From contig CAVHZH010000004.1 of the NCBI GenBank assembly GCA_963640395.1, positions 1 through 42,284 of the forward strand: a stretch of 42,284 nt of DNA, read 5' to 3'. A program made the translations under genes and the position numbers. Positions 1 to 6,963 of the stretch are shown in pieces (positions within the stretch are counted from its first letter, which is position 1; every line of letters begins with the position of its first letter). Under the pieces are notes generated by a model that made no database searches, was not told the origin of the DNA, and saw nothing but the letters and a program-made list of their open reading frames with translations. The stretch is from W0P33-017 sp963640395. GTDB lineage: Bacteria > Bacillota > Clostridia > Lachnospirales > Lachnospiraceae.

Positions 1-22
1 AGCCGATTTTCATGGATTTTGC

Positions 23-57
23 ATTCGTAACTGTAAAGGTACTGAACAGTTACGAAT
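23..57. repeat. Short inverted repeat sharing the MITE terminus
   Basis: Perfect 11-bp inverted repeat (ATTCGTAACTG / CAGTTACGAAT) with a 13-nt loop. The right half CTGAACAGTTAC is identical to the terminal inverted repeat of the two 153-bp elements at 2573-2725 and 34368-34520. It may be a solo end or deletion derivative of that element. It lies just upstream of the DUF2508 gene. Confidence 0.55.
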
Positions 58-93
58 CATTCTGGATGGTTCTTTCACACGAGGAGGTTTCCT

Positions 94-312
94 ATGCTAC
101 ATTTATTCCATCAGCCAGACGCTCAGCCCGTCAATCCGCACTATACCGTATTATTGGACGATCTCGAACGCACCAGGCAGGAGCTGGAGCAGGTCTATTC
201 GGCTTTTTCAAATGTGACAGACCCCGATCTGATCGATGCCTATATTTATCAGCTAAATTCCGCCCAACTGCGCTACCGGTTTTTGTTAAACTCCGTAAAG
301 GAGTATAAATGA
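94..312 (+). CDS. DUF2508 (YaaL-like) family protein
   Basis: A 72-residue acidic, probably all-helical cytosolic protein of unknown function. The central segment (TDPDLIDAYIYQLN, about residues 42-55, then RYRFLL) matches the DUF2508/YaaL family as I know it, in both length and conserved Asp-Pro and Tyr residues. A strong ribosome binding site (GAGGAGG) lies 6 nt before the ATG at 94. In Firmicutes this family often sits beside recR, which would be to the left of this window; that is not visible here. The gene is followed by hairpins and the repeat cluster at 323-584, so it is probably the last gene of its operon. No catalytic residues can be recognised. Confidence 0.75.
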   Translation: MLHLFHQPDAQPVNPHYTVLLDDLERTRQELEQVYSAFSNVTDPDLIDAYIYQLNSAQLRYRFLLNSVKEYK

Positions 313-322
313 GGGCAAGAAA

Positions 323-343
323 GAATCCTGCTTTGCAGGATTC
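323..343. repeat. Perfect hairpin downstream of the DUF2508 gene
   Basis: GAATCCTGC / GCAGGATTC stem with a 3-nt loop, directly after the stop codon of the DUF2508 gene. There is no T-run behind it, so it is not a canonical terminator. A second small stem (TCGCTTTAGCGA, 359-370) follows. Confidence 0.55.
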
Positions 344-392
344 TCCGCCTGCGGCGGGTCGCTTTAGCGACATACTTCTTATCCGCCGCAGT

Positions 393-452
393 GCGATCCT
401 GCCCGGAGGGCTTTTTTATGTAATGGGAAATTCATCGGAATTTCCTATTACA
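393..452. repeat. Dispersed palindromic repeat, copy A
   Basis: The element has a leader GCGATCCTGCCCGGAGGGC followed by a T-run, then a 34-bp palindrome (419-452). The palindrome arms are TGTAATGGGAAATTC and GGAATTTCCTATTACA around ATC. Near-identical copies lie at 531-584 and 17177-17234. The GCCC-GGA-GGGC mini-stem plus six T makes it terminator-like on the + strand, and the A-run after the palindrome makes it terminator-like on the - strand. A separate hairpin (AGAGTCGCTCGCGACTCT) follows at 459-476. Confidence 0.75.
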
Positions 453-530
453 TAAAAAAGAGTCGCTCGCGACTCTTTCGCGCCCGAGCGGTATGCGAAG
501 CATACACTTCAACTCCGCGAGGTGCGCACC

Positions 531-584
531 CGGCCCGGAGGGCTTTTTGTGTAATAGGAAATTCATCGGAATTTCCTATTACAC
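531..584. repeat. Dispersed palindromic repeat, copy B
   Basis: Second copy of the repeat, with a shortened leader (CGGCCCGGAGGGC plus T5) and a fully symmetric palindrome at 549-584 (GTGTAATAGGAAATTC / GGAATTTCCTATTACAC). The palindrome is flanked by T5 and A6. With copy A and the surrounding hairpins it fills almost all of the 322-bp gap between the DUF2508 gene and glgB. I see no small gene in that gap. Confidence 0.75.
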
Positions 585-617
585 AAAAAATTAGAGCTAC
601 CAAAAAGGTAGCCCTAA
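585..617 (-). terminator. Rho-independent terminator of glgB
   Basis: Read on the - strand, an 11-bp stem (TTAGGGCTACC / GGTAGCTCTAA, one G-T pair) with a T5 loop is followed by six T. It lies 17 bp after the glgB stop codon and abuts palindromic repeat copy B. Confidence 0.85.
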
Positions 618-634
618 TTCATATTCCTGCCGGA

Positions 635-2539
635 TTACTTATAGTCAAACGCAAACACGACTGCGCCAAACGGAGCCAGCGGATAGCCAACTGAATACGG
701 CTGTCCGTCCCATTCTCCCTTTTTCGCGGTAAACCGCTTCGGATGCTCTGCACCCGTACCGCCGAAGCGCTCCTCGTCTGAGTTTAAGATCAGCCGGTAA
801 TTGCCCGCCTGCGGCACGCCCACGCGATAATCAGGCCGTGCGACCGGCGTAAAGTTCAGCACGCAGACCAGACATTTTTTACCGTCTGAGGATTTGCGGA
901 TAAAGCTGTAGATGCTGCGCTCCTTATCATCCGCATTGATCCACTCGAAACCGTTCCACTCATGATCGAGCTCATACATTGCCGGATATTTTTTATACAG
1001 ATGCAGCAGCTCCTTCATATAATCGTGGATCTGCTGGTGCGACTTCTCAGCCAGTAAATACCAGTCCAGCTCGCGATCCTCGCTCCACTCGCGCAACTGT
1101 GCAAAATCCTGCCCCATAAACAGCAGCTTTTTGCCGGGATGCAGCATGAAATAGGTATAAGCCAGCCGCAGATTGGCAAATTTGGAATCATCATCACCCG
1201 GCATCTTATTGATCATCGAGCATTTGAGATGCACGACCTCATCATGCGAAAGCACAAGAATATAGCGCTCACTCTCGTTGTAGCTCATCGCAAACGTCAT
1301 TTTGTAATGATTGTCCTTGCGGAAATACGGATCGAGCTTCATATAGTCGAGGAAATCATGCATCCAGCCCATATTCCATTTCAGGGAGAAGTTCAGTCCG
1401 CCGTCCTCTGCCCTGCCTGTGACCATTGGCCACGCCGTAGACTCCTCCGCGATCATGACGGATCCCTTGTTGCGTCCGATGATCAACGTATTGATATGCT
1501 TGAAAAACTCGATTGCCTCAAGATTTTTATTCTCGCCGTATTTATTAGCAATCCACTGACCGTCTTCCTTGCCATAGTCCAGATAGAGCATCGATGCGAC
1601 CGCATCCACGCGCAGACCGTCCACATGATAGTGCTCCACCCACATGAGGGCGCTGCCGATCAGGAAGTTTTTCACCTCATTTTTTCCATAATCAAAGATC
1701 TTCGTTCCCCAGTCCGGGTGCTCGCCCATGCGGGGATCGGCATATTCGTACAGACAGGTGCCGTCAAAATTCGCCAGTCCGTGCGCATCACGCGGAAAAT
1801 GTGCCGGAACCCAGTCGAGGATCACACCGATCTTGTGCTTGTGCAGCTGGTCGATCAGATAGGCAAAATCCTCCGGCGATCCGTAGCGCGAGGTCGGCGC
1901 ATAATATCCGGTCACCTGATAGCCCCACGAGCCATCAAACGGATACTCGGAAATACCCATCAGTTCTACATGTGTATAGCCCATCTGCTTGACATACTTG
2001 ATCAGGGACTTTGCCAGCTCACGGTATGTATAAAAGCCCTCATCCTCGCGTCCGGGATGACGCATCCATGAACCCGGATGCACCTCCAAAATAGACATCG
2101 GCTCATGATACACATTCTTTTCGGCGCGCGCCTCCATCCACTCAGCATCTGTCCACTTGAAATGGTCGATATCTGCCACTACAGATGCCGTACCGGGGCG
2201 TAATTCTGCCTGATTCGCATACGGGTCTGCCTTGTAATGGATCTCCCCGTCAGCTCCCTCAATCCGGTATTTGTACATGTCTCCCAGACCGACTCCCGGA
2301 ATAAACAACTCATAAATGCCGCACTCCGTCGGCTCCAGCCGCTCCATCTCATGCTTTGTCTCGTCCCAGTCGTTGAACGTTCCGATCACCCAGACGCGTT
2401 TCGCGCCCGGCGCCCACACATCGAACATAACACCCTTTTTCCGTTTGATCGTCATCAGATGTGCACCGAGCTTCTTATAAATATCATAGTGCGTCGCCTG
2501 TCCAAACAAATACATGTCCAGCTCTGTAAAATTCCCCAT
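635..2539 (-). CDS. glgB: 1,4-alpha-glucan branching enzyme
   Basis: Glycogen branching enzyme: cuts alpha-1,4 glucan chains and re-attaches them through alpha-1,6 bonds. At 634 residues it has the usual family length. An N-terminal CBM48-like beta domain (about residues 30-130) is followed by a GH13 catalytic barrel. The GH13 regions are visible: DWVPAHF, GLRVDAVASM (nucleophile Asp), AEES (acid/base Glu) and LSHDEVVH. The C-terminal beta domain ends in VVFAFDYK. The ATG at 2539 is preferred: GGGGG lies 6-7 nt upstream, and an adjacent GTG at 2542 is the alternative. No other glycogen gene is in the window. The gene has its own terminator, and a MITE copy (2573-2725) lies directly upstream, so its promoter is either beyond or inside that element. 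Confidence 0.96.
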   Translation of the reverse strand: MGNFTELDMYLFGQATHYDIYKKLGAHLMTIKRKKGVMFDVWAPGAKRVWVIGTFNDWDETKHEMERLEPTECGIYELFIPGVGLGDMYKYRIEGADGEIHYKADPYANQAELRPGTASVVADIDHFKWTDAEWMEARAEKNVYHEPMSILEVHPGSWMRHPGREDEGFYTYRELAKSLIKYVKQMGYTHVELMGISEYPFDGSWGYQVTGYYAPTSRYGSPEDFAYLIDQLHKHKIGVILDWVPAHFPRDAHGLANFDGTCLYEYADPRMGEHPDWGTKIFDYGKNEVKNFLIGSALMWVEHYHVDGLRVDAVASMLYLDYGKEDGQWIANKYGENKNLEAIEFFKHINTLIIGRNKGSVMIAEESTAWPMVTGRAEDGGLNFSLKWNMGWMHDFLDYMKLDPYFRKDNHYKMTFAMSYNESERYILVLSHDEVVHLKCSMINKMPGDDDSKFANLRLAYTYFMLHPGKKLLFMGQDFAQLREWSEDRELDWYLLAEKSHQQIHDYMKELLHLYKKYPAMYELDHEWNGFEWINADDKERSIYSFIRKSSDGKKCLVCVLNFTPVARPDYRVGVPQAGNYRLILNSDEERFGGTGAEHPKRFTAKKGEWDGQPYSVGYPLAPFGAVVFAFDYK

Positions 2540-2572
2540 CACATTGCCCCCTTGTTATATCATTGATTATTC

Positions 2573-2725
2573 GTAACTGTTCAGAGCCCATTCGCAAAAT
2601 CGCTGCTTCGCAGCTTTTCTTTTGCTCATGTGGCGTTCTCGCCAAATAAATTTGCAAAAATGAGCTCGTTAATGCAAGCATTACTCGCGCATTTTATGCA
2701 AATTTGCTTGGCTCTGAACAGTTAC
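2573..2725. mobile_element. 153-bp MITE-like element, copy 1
   Basis: Non-coding 153-bp element with perfect 16-bp terminal inverted repeats GTAACTGTTCAGAGCC. It is about 97% identical, in inverse orientation, to 34368-34520. Flanks GATTATTC and TATTATTC look like an 8-bp target-site duplication with one change. It sits between the TPR/AAA+ gene stop and the glgB start, 31-34 bp upstream of glgB. Termini beginning GTAA with 8-bp duplications are typical of IS66-family mobilisation; that family link is an inference. Confidence 0.85.
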
Positions 2726-2727
2726 TA

Positions 2728-5346
2728 TTATTCTTCAAAATCCTTCTCCCGGAGCACTACGTAATTATTCTCATCGTAGCGCTTGGAGGTAAGGATTCCA
2801 AACATCTTTTTCAGACTGCCTCTCTCCACGTGGTCGATCGCCTCATCTACGATCTCCTTGACCTCTACGAGCGTCGTCGCCTGATCGAGCTTCTGAATAC
2901 TGTTGATACGCTTGTACAGCGCCAGCACAGCCATCGCATCGATACCGTAACCGTTCTCTGTCGCATACGTCTTGGCGAACTCCACCAGCTCGTCATTCGT
3001 AAAATACGGGATCGAAATCCGCTGTGCAAACTTTTGTGCAAATCCCTCATGCCGTCCGAGTGCCTTTGCGATCTCGTCCTTAGAATCCTCCAGAATCACA
3101 AGCAGCTCACCCCGATGCTGTTCCAGATAAGCAGACAGCCTGCCCTCTGTCTCTCTGGTCAGATCGCCAACACGCTCAATGATCAGACAGCCTCCGGTAA
3201 TCTTTGCGAGCAGCTCCTCGATATTCTTATGGTTGAGCGCATCGCCATTGATCTTGCCGATCTGCTTACCCGGCTTATGCGTCTTTTGCTGCAGGGTCTT
3301 GACCAGATTGGTCGCCAGCATGGTCTTTCCGCAGCCGGACGCGCCCTCTACCACCAGATTGCCGTATATGCCGGGAGTCATTCCCTCGAGATATGCCCCA
3401 CACCCGCTCAATGCGCGGCAGATCTGTGCCTCCATGCCATCAACCTTTGTGAAATAGGAGAATCGCTCTGCCATCTCTGCATCAAATTTACGGATACCGT
3501 TGTACAGCGGCTGCTGCTCCGGCTCCTTCGTTTCATTCTCTCCGAACAGATCCATGTTGATCTCAGGCAGCGGTGTGGTCGGATCCTTCATCGCCTCCCA
3601 GTCGGATATCATCTTGCCAAAATGGTCTGCCTGCACCGCCTCAGCAGTCTCTCCGCCCACTTCCGGCGCGGATTCCTGATGAAGCGCGCTGCCTGCCAGA
3701 ATTTTTGACAGATCAGGGAATGCTGCCGCGGTAGTCTGCGGCATTGTCGGGCGGCTGAACTCACGGCTGACCACAGACTGCTGCGGCTGCTCCGGCTCAA
3801 CGGTTTCCGGTATCCCCGGCTCTATCACCTCTGCCGGTATCTCCGGATCCGGCGCGGCTACCGGCTTTACAGGCACAGTCAGCACATCATCCTCATACAT
3901 TTCCAGCCCCTCTGCCGCCAATTCTGCTGCAAGAGCTGCGTCAATCGATGCTGTCACCTCGTCCAGCGGTTCTGCCGTCGGTTCTTCCTCCGATTCCGCC
4001 TCAGGTGCAGCAGCCGCAGCCTGCAAGCGGTCGATCTGCTGCTGCAGCAGCTCGTTGGCATCCGCCAGCGCACGCGATGCGCGTTCCACGGACTCAGGTG
4101 TCGGCTCCTCATATGCCCGCTCGAATAGATCTTTGGTCGTTGCCCCGGCATCGAGCTGCGGGAGAACTGCCGTCAGACGATCCATAATATCACTCGCCTC
4201 CTGCAATGCACGCGCCTTTGCCGATTCGAGCTTCCGCTTCTGCGCCTCCTCCATCGCCGCTTCTGCGGCACGTTTGGTTTTTTCCCAGTCAGCCAGTATA
4301 TCCTCGATCGTCATCTGACCACGCACCTGCGGCTCCTGCTCACTGCCCTGCGGCAATGACAGTGAGATCTGGCCATCGTATTCTTCCTCTAAGATCTCCT
4401 GAAAGTTCAGATTCAGGGAACTGTCAATTTCCTCATCCGTCTCATACGATGCCGGATGCTCCGCCTGGGATTCCGTGCGCTCCTCCGACAGTAACGGCTG
4501 CAGGTACGGGATTTCTTCCACCATTTTTTTGATAGAATCCATCGTATCACTGACCGTCTCTTTTTCGGTGGCATCCATGATCTGCTGGATACCGCGCGCC
4601 AACTCCTTCTGCAGATTCTGCGTATTGTAGCGCTCCGCATTCACCTGCACCTCAGGAATATTGATCGTATCGTTAATGATCTCACCGGATTCCAGATATT
4701 CATCCGGCCGTACCTCGATGATGCCATCTCTTTTTTTGCGGAGTTGCTTGTATTTTTCCTCCTGATCGTAGGAAAGAGGCTGGTAGAGCATCTTCAGCTC
4801 CAGCGCCTTCTCCACATACGGTCCGTCGCCGAACCACAGGATCAGCTCATCGCACGCCTCAATGCACTTGTCCGGCATCCCTGCCTGATGATACAGGTAA
4901 GCCAGCTCAAACGCCCATTCTTCGGTATATTCCTGTTCCTTGAGCTCGCTCAGTATCGCGATCTGCTCTGCGATCGGTTCGCCCTTTGCGCGGCTCAGAT
5001 GGTAGCGCAGGATATATTTGAGCGTGTCATGCGGCGCGATCTCGACAAATTCATCGTAATATTCCTCCGCCTCGTCAAACTGCTTTGCTTCTATTGCGAT
5101 CTCCGCCAGACGGTAAATGATCTTTTTTCCGATCGGCGAACGGTCATATGCCATGAGAAACAGCTCCTTGCTGTCCTCGTAGCGCCCGTTTTGCTGATAA
5201 ACCTCCCCGACCAGCATCAGGGAATTGACATTCCGCACCTTCCGCCAGTTGATCCCGTCTGCAATCTGTGCTGCTGCCGCATAATTTTTCTGCCCGGCAA
5301 GCGTCTCTATTTCATCCAACTTCAGCTTATATTCGTACTTATCCAA
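2728..5346 (-). CDS. TPR-repeat / AAA+ ATPase protein, function unknown
   Basis: A protein of about 872 residues with three zones. The N-terminal ~200 residues are TPR-like helical pairs (e.g. AGQKNYAAAAQIADG, YEDSKELFLMAYDRSP, FDEAEEYYDEFVEIAP). A long acidic, Glu/Ala/Pro-rich linker follows (~230-590). The C-terminus is a single AAA+ module: Walker A GASGCGKTML near residue 670, Walker-B-like CLIIERVGD about 50 residues later, and a helical lid. The module recalls CbbX/SpoVK-type AAA+ proteins, but I cannot assign a function. Start: a GTG at 5355 overlaps the Shine-Dalgarno sequence, while the TTG at 5346 has GAGGTGA 5 nt upstream, so TTG is preferred. No partner gene is adjacent; glgB lies downstream beyond the MITE. 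Confidence 0.85.
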   Translation of the reverse strand: MDKYEYKLKLDEIETLAGQKNYAAAAQIADGINWRKVRNVNSLMLVGEVYQQNGRYEDSKELFLMAYDRSPIGKKIIYRLAEIAIEAKQFDEAEEYYDEFVEIAPHDTLKYILRYHLSRAKGEPIAEQIAILSELKEQEYTEEWAFELAYLYHQAGMPDKCIEACDELILWFGDGPYVEKALELKMLYQPLSYDQEEKYKQLRKKRDGIIEVRPDEYLESGEIINDTINIPEVQVNAERYNTQNLQKELARGIQQIMDATEKETVSDTMDSIKKMVEEIPYLQPLLSEERTESQAEHPASYETDEEIDSSLNLNFQEILEEEYDGQISLSLPQGSEQEPQVRGQMTIEDILADWEKTKRAAEAAMEEAQKRKLESAKARALQEASDIMDRLTAVLPQLDAGATTKDLFERAYEEPTPESVERASRALADANELLQQQIDRLQAAAAAPEAESEEEPTAEPLDEVTASIDAALAAELAAEGLEMYEDDVLTVPVKPVAAPDPEIPAEVIEPGIPETVEPEQPQQSVVSREFSRPTMPQTTAAAFPDLSKILAGSALHQESAPEVGGETAEAVQADHFGKMISDWEAMKDPTTPLPEINMDLFGENETKEPEQQPLYNGIRKFDAEMAERFSYFTKVDGMEAQICRALSGCGAYLEGMTPGIYGNLVVEGASGCGKTMLATNLVKTLQQKTHKPGKQIGKINGDALNHKNIEELLAKITGGCLIIERVGDLTRETEGRLSAYLEQHRGELLVILEDSKDEIAKALGRHEGFAQKFAQRISIPYFTNDELVEFAKTYATENGYGIDAMAVLALYKRINSIQKLDQATTLVEVKEIVDEAIDHVERGSLKKMFGILTSKRYDENNYVVLREKDFEE

Positions 5347-5545
5347 AATGTTCACCTCGTACAGAATCGTACCTTATTTGCACATGATATAGTACCATAA
5401 ACCGGCACTATCCATGAATCGTATGCTATATATGGGTATACTTGTATTCATCTTACCATACAGACCCGCTCATGTCAAAATAAAGCCTTCACGGCTTTTT
5501 CACAAAACAGCGCCGCCCAACGGCATTTCCCCACTGCTACAGCAT

Positions 5546-5570
5546 AAAAGGCAGCCTTACGCTGCCTTTT
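5546..5570 (-). terminator. Terminator of the hydratase/AI-2E operon
   Basis: Hairpin AAAGGCAGC-GTAAG-GCTGCCTTTT read on the - strand, 3 bp after the stop codon of the AI-2E-family gene. The rest of 5356-5545 (upstream of the TPR/AAA+ gene) is AT-rich with no recognisable gene. Confidence 0.85.
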
Positions 5571-5573
5571 GAA

Positions 5574-6932
5574 CTAATTTTCTCCGTCTTTTTCAGATGC
5601 TTCCTCTGCCTTCGGCGCAGGTGCTTTTTTCCGTTTTTTTCCAAAACGAAACGTTTCATTGCGCACCCAGCCATCCGTACACAGCTCCCTTGTCTGCGGA
5701 TCAATATGCGTCACATTCGTATAATCGAGTGACGGCTCCGGCAGCTTTCGCCGCTTGAGCAGATGCACGACAAGCTGCTGGATCAGATAGTAGATCACGG
5801 CAAACGCCGGAACACCAAACAGCATACCGGCAAATCCGAACAATCCGCTGCCGACCATGATCGCAAAAATAACCCAGAAGGATGACAATCCGGTCGAATC
5901 GCCCAGAATTTTTGGTCCTATCACATTGCCGTCCAGCTGCTGCAATGCCAAGATAAACAGCAGCAGATACAGTCCGTGCATCGGATCGGTGATCGTTACA
6001 ATAATGACGCACGGTACCGCTCCGATGATCGGTCCAAAAAACGGAATTACATTTGTCACACCTACAATGACACTGACGAGCAGCATATAAGGCATTTTTA
6101 AGATCCAGCATCCGATAAAGCAGAGGATGCCGATGATGATCGAATCAATGATCTTTCCAATGATAAAACCGCCGAAGATCTCATCCACGCGATGTACCGT
6201 ATGCAGCACGATATTTGCCTGCTTCACCGGCAGAACCGCAAAAACCATCTTTTTTGCCTGCCCTGCAAAATGCTCCTTCTCCATCATGACATAGACCGCT
6301 ACGATCAGACCGATCACGACATTCTTCATTACAACGACCACGTTGATCGCACTCTTTGTCAGCGTCTGCACATAGTCATTCAGCTGGGGCATGATAGCGG
6401 TTCTCGCCCAGTTCACCAGATAATCGCTTCCCATTATCAGATAAGCTTCCCATTTTCCGTCTGTATCTCCCACAAACTGGAGCTGGTTGTACCATTTGAT
6501 AAAACTATCCACGTTTGCGGACATGGAATTGATCAGGTTCGTAATGCTCTGGATCAATGCCGGAACAATCATATAAAGAATCAGACCAAACAATGCCAGA
6601 AAAACCAGTAGCGTCAAAATACTCGCAACCGTGCGGATCGTATGCTTCGCCTTATCCTTGTTGTTTACCTTTGGCAGAATCAGCCTGTGCAAGCCATCCT
6701 CAATATAGCACAGCAGCGGGTTAAATAAATACCCAAGCACCGCACCGATAATGATCGGCTGCAGCACATCCAGCATCACGGAGCAGGCGTTTTTTAATTC
6801 CGCATATTTAAAAATCAATGCAAATACGACGATACAGCAGCAAAATACGAGAAAAATCAGTACGCCGATCGCTAAGTACGGACGGATATCCCAGTCCGAG
6901 CGCCGGATGCGCTTTTGCTTGTCATCTTCCAT
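5574..6932 (-). CDS. AI-2E family (PerM/YdbK-type) membrane transporter
   Basis: A 452-residue integral membrane protein. Hydrophobic segments lie at roughly residues 20-45, 55-75, 95-125, 195-215, 250-290 and 300-380, as expected for the AI-2E exporter-like family (PF01594), including the C-terminal LLFILALQQLDGNVIGPKILG signature. The family name comes from E. coli TqsA; most members have unproven substrates and some act as Na+/H+ antiporters or lipid-linked permeases. A basic C-terminal tail (GKKRKKAPAPK) follows. The ATG at 6932 has GAGGAGG 7 nt upstream. The gene starts 31 bp after the hydratase stop codon and is followed by a terminator, so it is the last gene of the operon. Confidence 0.9.
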   Translation of the reverse strand: MEDDKQKRIRRSDWDIRPYLAIGVLIFLVFCCCIVVFALIFKYAELKNACSVMLDVLQPIIIGAVLGYLFNPLLCYIEDGLHRLILPKVNNKDKAKHTIRTVASILTLLVFLALFGLILYMIVPALIQSITNLINSMSANVDSFIKWYNQLQFVGDTDGKWEAYLIMGSDYLVNWARTAIMPQLNDYVQTLTKSAINVVVVMKNVVIGLIVAVYVMMEKEHFAGQAKKMVFAVLPVKQANIVLHTVHRVDEIFGGFIIGKIIDSIIIGILCFIGCWILKMPYMLLVSVIVGVTNVIPFFGPIIGAVPCVIIVTITDPMHGLYLLLFILALQQLDGNVIGPKILGDSTGLSSFWVIFAIMVGSGLFGFAGMLFGVPAFAVIYYLIQQLVVHLLKRRKLPEPSLDYTNVTHIDPQTRELCTDGWVRNETFRFGKKRKKAPAPKAEEASEKDGEN

Positions 6933-6963
6933 CACAAAACCTCCTCACCCTCAAATGCCTTCC

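Noticed and set aside
1139..2071. 310-codon open frame on the + strand
   Set aside because: It lies wholly antisense to glgB, whose catalytic motifs are clear; the product is low-complexity His/Arg/Leu-rich with no family resemblance.
2704..3708. 334-codon open frame on the + strand
   Set aside because: Antisense to the AAA+ domain of the TPR/AAA+ gene and starting inside the MITE end; no ribosome site or motif.
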